DNA of 64,000 bases, from the NCBI GenBank assembly GCA_030544215.1, contig JARZZO010000001.1, positions 70,644,456-70,708,455 on the forward strand. Reading direction: 5' to 3'. The notes beneath the pieces were generated by a model. The model was not told the origin of the DNA. It searched no databases and saw nothing but the letters and a program-made list of their open reading frames with translations. The position numbers and the translations under genes were made by a program. Positions within the stretch are counted from its first letter, which is position 1. Every line of letters starts with the position of its first letter. Shown one piece after another: positions 11,901 through 23,900 of this stretch. Source of the stretch: Zantedeschia hybrid cultivar. Its lineage: Eukaryota > Streptophyta > Magnoliopsida > Alismatales > Araceae.

Positions 11901-14900
11901 ACATGCCACTGTTCTTTAAGGAGGAGGACGAAGAGGAAAGGGGGCTGGAGGAAGGGGGCAAATAAAAAGGACTTGCCAGAAGGGGCCAACACTGCCTCCT
12001 CCTTGGCTCCTCTTCTTTTTTTCCTTCCCACCTGCCAGCTGCTTCTGCCGAAGTCGGATAAGGGAATTAGAATAGAGATTTAAACAAGGCTTTTGGACCA
12101 TAAGTAAAAGAAGAAAAAGACAAACAAGTCAAAATGCTCATAATAAGGAAATTCATTTATATAGAGCCTTGTTACTTTAAATATTTAATTAAAACTATCT
12201 ACATTCATATCTTTTCTTTATAGAAATGACCAGCAACAAATGAATGGGTTAATTCTCTAATGATGCTGACAGCGACTTTTCTTAAGAAAAATATCATTTT
12301 ACATTTTTTAAAGGGATAGGCTCCTTTTCCCTCAGTTGGTAAATTTGAAGATCCAATCTTGATCCAGATTGGATCAGGCGTAGCCATCCAAGACTCAATC
12401 TTCTTACATGATCCATGCACGATAAGGTTCTATTCTACCAGTACAAGGAGGCATGAAAGGGGTGTTAAACTTTACAAAGACCTTCATTTAAATATACTTG
12501 TAATTTAGTCCTTTAAACATAGAAAACATCTAAGGATATTATTAAAAGTTATACACAAGTTTTTTTTTACATGTTTAAATGGATCGAGGCTTCTCCCTCA
12601 GATCAGCTGATTCATGACATACGTCCTATCCAGTCTGATCCACATTGGGATTATACCTGACCTGATCCCATCCGATAATTCTTGATTAGAATCCGTATAG
12701 TCTTCTTTTCACACAGCCCAAATGACTGTTAAATACGAGGCCCAACCTATATATTCTCACAGGTTTGTACGAGTCATAGTAGGTATACCGGAAAAGAAAC
12801 AATTTAAGATTGAGCGAGAGACAGTTTTATACCGTAAAGGTCATTGCTCTCACCCATCCATAAGTAAATATGTTTACTATGAACTGGGAGAAGATCTATG
12901 AAATATGAACTGATCACTAAGGATAAGAGAAGAGACATTCTTTTCATAATAACAAGGAGTTAACTGCAGACCTTAGATATCAAACTCAAGCCAAAACACT
13001 TTGCCACTATAAAACAATTTCCGCAGGATACTAATAAAAAATTGTCCAGAGGTCAACTGTAAAACATTCAAAATTCAATCATAAGCAATCTATGGAGGAA
13101 CATAAAACCATTCAGCACACCAATGAAATGTACCTTGGAAATTAAAATATGAAAAATAAATATTAAAAAATACAGGGAAAAGCATGAATTCTACCTGTTT
13201 TCAAATGTTCTTTTAACTTTGGTTTCACTTGACCACAAGAAACTTGGTCGCGGAAAAATCTAGTCAATGTAAATACCACATCCCCAAATTTGGTATATGT
13301 CTGCAACAGCAATGGCAAAGTCAGCAAAAGACCTCTGCGTATCAGGAACATCACAATAATCCTCATTTGGATGTAAGACCTTGACGTGAGGACGGAGCCA
13401 CAATGACATTTGATCTTGACGACTTTGCTGCGCAAACCTATACACACATGGAAAGTAGCATAAAGACACAAAAGAAATAATATGATAAATACCAAGGGAA
13501 AAGTGTGGTTCTCGAACGTCCATGATTATAGCCATTCCATTACCAAGATTACAAAAGGAATATGAGTGACTGTGGGCACAAGTAACCACCAAGGACTGCT
13601 TATCTGACTACCAGTAAAACAAAACAGCAGGAAATTAGTCGATTATAATAGACACATGGTGATTATCAACACAGATTGACAGCATAAAAATTTAATGTTG
13701 ATTTCTAGTGACATTTCTCCTACGTTGCCTTTGGATGGTTTCTTTTCTTTTTTGCCTTCTGAGTGTAACACCTGAACCATTAGGGACCCATTATCAGCCT
13801 TAGAGTGACCCATTAGAGGACTTAGGGTGGCTTAGTGAAGACTGTGGCTCTGGTGTTGATAGGCATCACCTCAGCATGACGCGATTTAGAAGGTGATAGG
13901 ATCCTGTCAGGCTGACGCGATTCAGCCCAGTAAGCCCAGTCCAAAGAGAATTCCGGTGTTTCCTTACGTGAGGAGTTTTTCTCTGCATGGGACTCGACCT
14001 AGAGGATTATAAGTAGTTCCCCTCCGTCCATTGAGCCCCCTTGTGCATCCATAAACCCTAGAGAGAGCTAGAGAGAGATTTAGAACAGCTTGGGGGGAGT
14101 TTTTGGCGTCTTCTTAAGTGGTTCTTGGAGGGCTGCACGAGGAGGCACTCCGGGTGGTTGGTGTGTGCGAGAGGAGACGTTCTCCGCCTTGCCTAGGCAG
14201 TCTTCTTCGAGTTCTAAGGTGTGGTTTGAGAGGCAAGTGATGATTAATCCCATTTCATAGCTATTTTATGTATAAAAGCATAATTTCAAGATATTTTATT
14301 ATGTACTATAGTAATAAAGCAAAAGATGTTTTCAAAGATAATATTAGACGCATGAAACTGTGTGAGTAATCTTCTTTCTCGAAACATGAAAACTCCATGC
14401 TTAATGTTGAAATTTGTCTATCAGTGTTGATTCACGTCATGCTATCCTGACGTGATTCGTAATTTACGTCACTCTATGATAACACGATTTGGCCTAGTTT
14501 CTGTTAACCTGAACCCTTATTTTCCCTTCTTGTTAATCCTGCATACAACCATGTTGAATCTTGTTTAATTCGATCTCCAGTGATTGTTGATACCTTGTGG
14601 ACTTGTTTTTCTACCATGACCCCTTTTTGTCTATCTACTTAATTAGATTTTTACCTTGTCCATGTGATTGTTAGGCTCCATGATTAGATACCATGCTAAA
14701 TTTTCTGAATTTCTTGTTAATGACCACGAAAATGGATTATTGCGTATTCTATGATTTTCAGAAAATTAATAAAGCCTTTAGTTAAATATGTCTTGATAGC
14801 ATGAAAGGCATCAGGGAAGGGTGACATGATTTATGAATCACGTCATCTGGTCATGATGCGATTCAAATTATCAAGGACAAACCCAAACAGAACCTGTTAA

Positions 14901-17900
14901 ACAGCATGCTAATTACCTTGATTGTTGCACTATTATATACGGCACTGTCCCAGAATGATCTACATGCATGTAATGAATGATTAAGTGAATGGACAATGCC
15001 ACTTTAGGAGTAAGAATTGTCCAACCCACAAAAGCATCTTTGTAGGAGAAGACTAAAAATATAAATGAATCCGAGGCAACATGTTAAAATCCTAAAAATT
15101 TGTCTGCTTGCGGACACACTGACCCTGGGTGGGATATGTGGATCCCCCGACTACACAGCCAAAGACTTAGTGGGCTTTGCCTTACCACGATAAAGAAGAA
15201 GAAGAACAACAACAAGAATAAGAACTCCTTGATGTGGTTGGATGCATGTACTATGAACTAAGTGAAAAGATGGTGGTTTTACATGATATGAATGTGTTGA
15301 ACCATGCCATGATGACCCATGTTTATGAATTATGTTCCATGTTTCATGTCTCATGCACCACGTTCTAAATCCTGAAAACATGCATGAGATTGAAAGAACA
15401 TGTTTGGGAATTGAAGCATGTTTAAATGATGTAAGTTTCAACAAGTATGAATGTTATTTATCATGTCTTTTCCATGACAATTATTTATGCAAAACTATGG
15501 AATTGTGGCATTATGAGCTTGCTGAGTTGGTTGGGACTCACACTTGCATAATAAACTATTTTTCAGGTGAGGTAGACCCTGAGGTGAAGGGTAAGGTTGA
15601 GGACCAGGAAGCTTAGGGACTTGAGCACCAAGACTATTTAGATTAAACGTAGGTTTTATTTACTTTCAGTTTAACGTTGATGTAATAAGTTAGTTTTCAA
15701 AATATTGAGTTGAGATGTTTATTTCATGGACATGTAGCGATCCTGGACGGAACGTTATTGTTGTTATTGTTATTCAGTTTCAGCAGTTATTCTATAATTA
15801 GTGCATTATATTATGGCAATGAAGGTTGTTTCTTTTTTGTGTTAATGGATGCATGCTATGCTCGCTCTGGATAGATGGTTATATTTGGGTTGTTCCCATT
15901 GTGACGCACCCACTGGTTCGAAGTAAGCCGGCACAACCGAACCGGGTCGGCAAGGGCGCTACACTAAAAAAGAGACTTGGGAATATGGATATGAAAAGCA
16001 TGGAAAGGTATCCATGTTCCCAATATCAAGGTTTGCTGACTAGGTGATCCGGATTGGATTGGGTTTGGGTAGATACGAGTCAGATCCAATCCGACTCAGG
16101 CCGATTCGGTCGTCGCGTGAGTCGAGCTGATTCAGGCTGATTCTTGCCCTTTTTTTTTGTTTTTTTTCAGATCCTTCATTCTTACGAGTAATTACATACT
16201 AATTAACATTTTACTTTACATCCTTTGTTAACGTCAATGACTATAAGTCACATTTAAGAGATGCACTCAATGTTAATCAATATAAAAATTGTAAAAAGTG
16301 TACATTTACTTACCAATTGAGAAAACTCAATCCAAAAGACAAAAACAACACATTTAAGAGAAATGTACTCATTAAATACTCATGCCTCACAACGTCAATT
16401 TTCAAGAAAATGCATATCTAGTATATCACAATAATCTCATACAAAGTGCATACATAACAATAAAGATGCAAACGGTTGGAATCATCTTCTTCTTAAAGAA
16501 AGAAAGCCCTAAAAGCTTGGATCCAACAAGGTCACCCAGGAAACCACAAGAGAAGGGAGAGGAGAGAAGGGGGAAGGCATCATATGCTCTGGATGCAGTG
16601 TTCTGTGCAAACTAGGGCTGAAAATGGATAATGGAGTTTCGATTATCCATCCCGTTTCTGTTTCTGTTAGTGGATGTGGAAACCCGTTAAAGACCACCCG
16701 TTAAGTTATAGGAAGTAGAAATTGATCTCCAATAGTTTTAGGAGTCATAAATGAAATCAATGGTTTCCACATCCACTAACCCGTTTCTGCTTATACATTA
16801 TATATATATATATATGTATATAATATTTGAATCCTTTAGATGGGTCCTTCTCATATCAAATAGTGAGAATATCTCTTGATCGTTTGATAAAAGTAAGGCC
16901 ATTTCTGTTTCCATATCCGATAAACCTTATAGGAAACGGAAGCGGAAGGTGCCATTTCCATTTCCGTCTCCGGCCCACTTGCAGCCCTAGTGCAAACAGA
17001 AATGCCCCAAAGGCTGGAAACCCCTTTTCCCAAGTGACTCATATTGGAGAGCTTTGTATCGGGCTTTATTGACCAGACCGTAGCGACTCGAACCAGATCG
17101 CAAACGGCTTGCACCGGATCATAGCAGCTCGAGTCTGTATCGTGCGATATGGCACAAGTCGGCCCAATATGCTACAAGTCGCTACAATCTGCAGTTACCC
17201 AATTGCAGATCCCCGAGTCAAATTGACCTAGTGACCTGGACTCGTCCACGATATGACAAACCATGCCCCACATTAAGCTATAATCCATCATAAAATTTTG
17301 CTGGACCATGCTTATGCATCTCTTGATACCATCCTTGATGGAGTGCACCAATGCAGAACTATCCAAAAGAGGAAGTTACTCTTTCATTTTGAAGGTCTAG
17401 CCATTACTTCTTATGGATTATCCACGTGACCTTCTTCTGGTTTACAGCATGTTTTCATGGCCTACGTTTATTTCCCAGAAAGTGCAAAAGAATCTTTGAG
17501 AAGCATCAAAGGGAATTATTTCTCCTTCCTGCCTCCAACCATGGTCGGTACGTATCAGTATCAGTGGGTACTGATACGATACTGAGGGAAACCCTGATAC
17601 CAATTATTCGTATTTTAAAAAAATAAATAAATAAACTTTTATTGGCCGGTACTGGGCCAAAATGGACCGGTACCAGCCAATATGCCGATACCAATGCTCG
17701 TACATATCGGTATATGTACCTCCCGATAGCAATACCGGTACTGCCCTACTTGCCTCCAACTGGAGAAGAAATAGTTAAATTGTAGACCCACTGTTTTGGT
17801 AGTGTCTAAAGAAAGTCATCTCCAGGGAATCTCTCATTTGTTAGGAGTCTTATCAGTTTACAGAGAAATCCAATGCAGACTATGCCAGTCTGCTTTACAT

Positions 17901-20900
17901 GCTTAAAAATCCATAACAATTAATGAAGTCATTATACAGCATGCACTTTAACCATCTGTCAGAATGCAGTAGTATAACTTACAGGACATTGGAATGCCAA
18001 GATCTGCAGGGAAAATAATCAGGATTACAGCTAAGCTTCATGATTGAGAGAGTAGGGACCTGACCAAGTATCTGTCAGGTAATACCATGAAATCATTTTA
18101 ACATCTTTACATTGCACCATTCTAGTTGTTGCCAGAGGTATCCCATATGACGTGAAGTTCCAATACTCCATTAATTCAGATTCATCTTGAATCAATTGCA
18201 TGTGGAAAGTCACTTTGGAAAGAAAAGCTTATTGCTATACCTTTCATCGCAGAAAATTATTGCTCCATAATCATTGCGATGGCGGATGACACGCCCAACA
18301 GCCTGATTCACAGCCCGTGCTGCTTGTTGAACATACCATTCTTCCCCAGTTAGGACCTGTGAATTAATAGTAGAAAACTAAATGGCATCCTCAGGAAAAA
18401 AAATTACAAATAAAATAAAATTGCTATGATTTAGGATGAAAATAAAATTACTATGAAATAGGTATTTTATCTCCATTTCATATTTTGAACAAATACAACT
18501 CTGAAGGTTCAAAGCAACAGAAGAGTATAGGCTTATAAAATATTTGCACTCTTCTTAAGAATTGCATAAAGCCAAGGCAACTATTTTACTTGTACAGCTA
18601 TCTCAATCACTCACTTCAAGAAATTTTAATAGTGTTACCTTATGGTCCTTCTTCTGAGATAAAGCTTGTTGATCCAAGAACTCACGTTTAAGACGAATCT
18701 GCAAGACAGCAGTAAGGCAGCCAAGTAAAAGTTTGTGTACAAAGGATAAAGCCATGTAAAGTCATACCGAGGATGAAACCATATACAGTCAAACAATAAT
18801 AATAATGTCACACCAAAAGGGACCCATACAAAACAGAACTTGAGACGAAACATCAGTCCACAAGTATTCTTAGGATCTCTGACAGTTGAAAAGTCCTGCT
18901 GCAAATAATTCTTCTATTTAGTATAAGCATATTCTACACAAGCTCACACATCCTTTTTCTTGATAGGTCAATGTTAAAAAGAGTGTCAAGTTATAAACTC
19001 AAAAATCATATGAGGAGCATATTACAACTACATGCCTCAGACACCATTCTTCCTCCAAACGGTAACCCATCTCATGTTAAAGGACTAAAAACCAATGACT
19101 GAGCTAAATTTTATTAAAATGTTTGACAACATAAAATTCAAAGGTGATAATTGGACTTAAAAAGAGAAAAACATAAACAAACTTGAATGAAAGGGAGGGA
19201 GGGATGGTTCCCAGAGCTTAGTTCTTTAGAATTATAATGATAAAAAGGACTAAAAAAGATCTATCTCATTCTTCTGAGACCTCACCCCCCCCCCCCCCGG
19301 CTTCTATCCCTCTCCTTTTTTAAGATTTATTTTGGTTTTTCTCTGTTGAGTGGTCATGTCCTGGTTTTCATGGGTTATTATTCCCCCTTTCATTTTCACA
19401 TTTCTTGAACAGATCTGAGATTTGTCGATCTACCCCTGCCTAGATATGGGTTCCATGAGGTGAGAAAGATGCCGTTAGAGGATTCTAGCCCTTCCTGTCA
19501 GCTGCTTATATGGTATCCTAATTGTGTTTTTCCTTCAAGTTAAAGGGGCGAGGAAAAGGCTGACAATTATATGGATCTGTCTAAGGGGAAGGGAAGAAAT
19601 GGAGTATTTGTCATTGATCTTAGTGGTTATGATGCCTGTAGGATGACTAGAGTCTGGAACCAGGACCTTTCTAATTCCTCATAGGGAGTTTTCTACTATC
19701 AATATGGGGACCAAAACCCAAGCGCTGGGTGGGCTTGAGAGATTTTGGCTTGTATGGTGAACCTTCTTGAGGAGTGAATTTCAACATGACAATTGATTTT
19801 TGATCCACAATTTTTTGTTGTTGCTGGCGTGAAGGTGGAGAATAATTCTTTCTATCTCTCAAAGGTATATGATGCTAGTGAACTATGGCATCAACCACAT
19901 CTAAGATCATTGGAGTACCTATCACCTGGCAATTGAGCAGCAGAAAAGCATGGGAACTGTGACGTCAGCAGGATTCCAGAAGCATTGGTGAAATGGTCAA
20001 GACAGGTCACTGCTTGCAACATAAAGGAAAGGTGGTTAAAGGGAGCAAAAGATACATCGTCATTTTGGCTCTTGTTAGTTTCCACTTTCAAGTTCCCCTG
20101 AAAGGGTCTTGCCACGAGTGGCGCTGCACCATCCTGAATTGGTCATTTTGCCTGAATGTGGCATTTATTGTCCCTGTCTCAGCTCTTCTGTCCAGAAGTG
20201 GACTTTATTACCTTGAAGTTTGTACGAGTCTATGTTTGACAGGGCTTTGTTCCACCGCAAGATGCCAGAATCTAGATCCCTCAAGAGTGGAATGTGGACC
20301 TCAATAATGAACAAAATTTGATGAAACAACATTGTAAAGATTAGTGATGCGGGACGAAGGGGAAGATAAGAATAGGGGTTTAGGGGGAAGGGGACCTGCT
20401 GGCATCGCACCAGCAGGTAGGATATTCCTCCGACATCGCACCGGAGTTGGAGAGGGTCCCTCGGCGTCGCACCGAGGAAGAGGGATGGGGCCTCCGTCGC
20501 AGAGGCAACAATCGTGTAAACATGTATTTTTTTTCTTCAACTAATCTTCTCTGTCTTTTCTGAAAATAGAAGTACATATATAAAGACTCGATTTGTAACT
20601 CATGACTCTTAGACTTCCGTTCTTATCCTTCCACGTTTCTAAAACTCCTAGAAAATAAAAAACTCATAATGGACCATAAATGATCCTAATAAATGTAAAT
20701 AAATGAAACTCCAAGCATGCATCGTCTCCTTCATCAATCTCCCCTGATTCAAAAAAATTTGTCCTCGAATTTTGAAGTGCGCCAGTATAATCAAGCGGAC
20801 GATTGGATCATCTGTGGGAGTCTTCAAGCAGAGAATCATATCAAGAAACACCACCCGGTCTACTGTATGTGAATTACAGAAGGTCTGCCATATCAGATCA

Positions 20901-23900
20901 GTAAGATCCGATCCTAATTCCACAACTAACAGAGAATCTGAACTCTATGAAGAAATGAGGTCATGCCCATCACTGCATAATAAGTCATCATCGGAAACAA
21001 CATCATCGAACATGTGTAACCCAGAATCCACAAATAAATTGTGATCCCATGAATCCACAACCAATAGCTCACTAGCAGCTGACAACAATGCGTTGTCTTC
21101 ACATACATCCTCCGATTGATCATCTTTTATAACTGGGGAGACTGTATCAAGTACCTTTGATGGTGTTTCCATCACTTTAGGAGAATAAAGTGACGATTCC
21201 GGAAACGTGAACTCACGTCCATCAAGATGAGGGTGTACGAGGGAGCATCGACGTCTATCATAATCCACTGTCGCTTGGCGCTCTGATAGCCACTCTCTGA
21301 TGGGGATCTAGGAACGGCTGGAGTGGAGTCAAAGGCCCAATGTGCAATTCATTTGGCCCATTAGGGGCCCATTGGGAGTCTTTTAATTTATCTGCAATTT
21401 TCACATGCTTTTTAGTTATTTTCGGAGTCCTAGGGGTAGTTTAGTAATTTTCCTATTAGGGTTTCTTTGAAGAGTCTATATATTGTCCTGTATCCCCTCG
21501 TGGGAAAGCATTGAAGAAGAGCCGCCGTTGCGTGTTTTCTCCCGAGACGGGACGGGAACCCTAGCCTTCTTCTCCTCCAACCCCTCTCTTCTCTCTACTT
21601 CCGGTCTACCCCCTCTCCTGTCCCGCATCGATTTGGGTAGAGAATGGATAGATGAGCGGCAAGTTGTGATTGATCATACTGGACGAGATTGTCTAATACA
21701 ACCTAAGGAATACCAGGCACCCTTTCTTATTCTCAATGCCACTTATCAGGATCGAGAGAGGTTTCAACAAGCAGTTGATTGGGAGCGCGAGAAGTCCCAG
21801 ATGAGGAGTGAGCTTCAGAAGATTTCTGCCATGCTGGCCAAGCTGACCAAGCCAAAAGATGTTGTCTATGAGGCCGACCCAACGATGCTTGAGGAGTATG
21901 AAAATCAAATGAAGGAGGTGCACTATGTGGCCGATCCAGTCCTAGAAGATGAATATTTGGGGGAGGTCGAATCAGTGACGCCTATAGCAGATAATGACAT
22001 CTTCCCCACTAAAGGGAATGGGCCGAAGACAGAACCGCTACTGGAAGATGTAGTCAATCAGCCGAAGGTCGTTAAAGATGTCATCAGTTTGCATGATTTT
22101 GACCGCATATGGAGCGACGTCGAGGCACAATTTCCTCCTCTGGTTGGAGCATTCATGTGCGCAATGATTCATGGGTCAACGGTGTTGTTTTCCGAGCATG
22201 CTACCATCACTCCCCTATGGATATTGCCTCATTTTAAAATTCGAGGACAAATTTTTTCGAACCAGGGGAGAATGATGGGAATCCAGGAACGGCTGGAGTG
22301 GAGTCAAAGGCCCAATGTACAGTTCATTTGGCCCATTAGGGGCCCATTGGGAGTCTTTTAATTTATCTGCAATTTTCACATGCTTTTTAGTTATTTTCGG
22401 AGTCCTAGGGGTAGTTTAGTAATTTTCCTATTAGGGTTTCTTTGAAGAGTCTATATATTGTCCTGTATCCCCTCGTGAGAAAGCATTGAAGAAGAAATTT
22501 GAAATGATGAGCCGCCGCTGCGTGTTTTCTCCCGAGACGGGACGGGAACCCTAGTCTTCTTCTCCTCCAACCCCCTCTCTTCTCTCTACTTCCGATCTAC
22601 CCCCTCTCCTGTCCCGCATCACTCTCGACCCAAGCAAATAGAAGAGCTCCATGGATTTATAGTACACCAAGCTCCATCCACATAAGTAGTGGAGTGTCCT
22701 GTGGTGACACCCTTAACTCGCCGATAAAACTCTACAAAAGCTCTATCACCCTCTACAAAAATCTCGTCCGTCTTCAACAGTGAATCAACAATATATTGAG
22801 GAATCACATTATCACTAGCTCTCTCATCTAATATTAATGTCGTCCATTCTCGATTCGGCAAGAACACAGCGAAATGGAAATAAATGGAAGACATGTTGCA
22901 AGAGATTATCCCAAGGCTCCAATTCTAATAGAATCAACCAGTGGTCCACAAAACGAGGCGTCGTAGAGGCAGCACCACTCTGGAGCTGAGTCCTTCTTGC
23001 TAAGACGAAACCAACGACGCAATCAGTGCAAGAAATGGATCCCAAATGATGACCTTGATATGCGTGCAGCAGCGGCACGTAAAACGAGACAAGTCGGAAA
23101 CTCAGCGTGCCGGATCTGGTCGGTCTCGTCAAGACGAAGCCGTCGGCGTGAACGATGCACGAATCAGAATCCGAAAACGACCTCGAACAACGTGCCCAAG
23201 TGTCCTAATAAAGCGTGCAAGTGTGGCACGCAAAACGAGGCAAGTCGGGGAGCGGGCTGCTGCGAAATTCAAGGAATTCCGGATCGGATCGGGTCCCCGA
23301 ATCGGGACCCGCCGATCCCGATCCGACTCGGATCGGATCGGCCGAGTCGGCCGATCCAGATGAAGTCTGGCCAGTCCGACTCGACTAGATTAAAAAATAA
23401 TAAAAAATTAGAAAAAATCAGGAAAAAATAAAAAAAAATCAGAAAAAATTACATACATATTATTCAATTGATGTACAATAAGAATGAATGTAATTCATGT
23501 ACATCCATAAAAAACCCTAAACCCTAAAACCCTAAAACCCTAAACCCTAAACCCTAAACCCTAAACCCTAAAACCCTAAACCCTAAACCCTAAACCCTAA
23601 ACCCTAAACCCTAAACCCTAAACCCTAAACCCTAAACCCTAAACCCTTAACCCTTAACCCTTAACCCTTAACCCTTAACCCTTAACCCTTAACCCTTAAC
23701 CCTTAACCCTTAACCCTTAACCCTTAACCCTTAACCCTTAACCCTTAACCCTTAACCCTTAACCCTTAACCCTTAACCCTTAACCCTTAAACCCTTAAAC
23801 CCTTAAACCCTTAAACCCTTAAACCCTTAACCCTTAACCCTTAACCCTAAACACTAAACCCTAAAACCCTAAAACCCTAAACCCTAAACCCTAAACCCTA

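Noticed and set aside
17983..18003. A 21-bp micro-exon of RTEL1 between exons 14 and 15 (CTGCAG acceptor, GTAAGT donor, phase kept)
   Set aside because: Joining exons 14 and 15 directly gives CDERFAQQ, which matches other RTEL1 proteins (CDxRF); the extra seven residues would break this conserved stretch.
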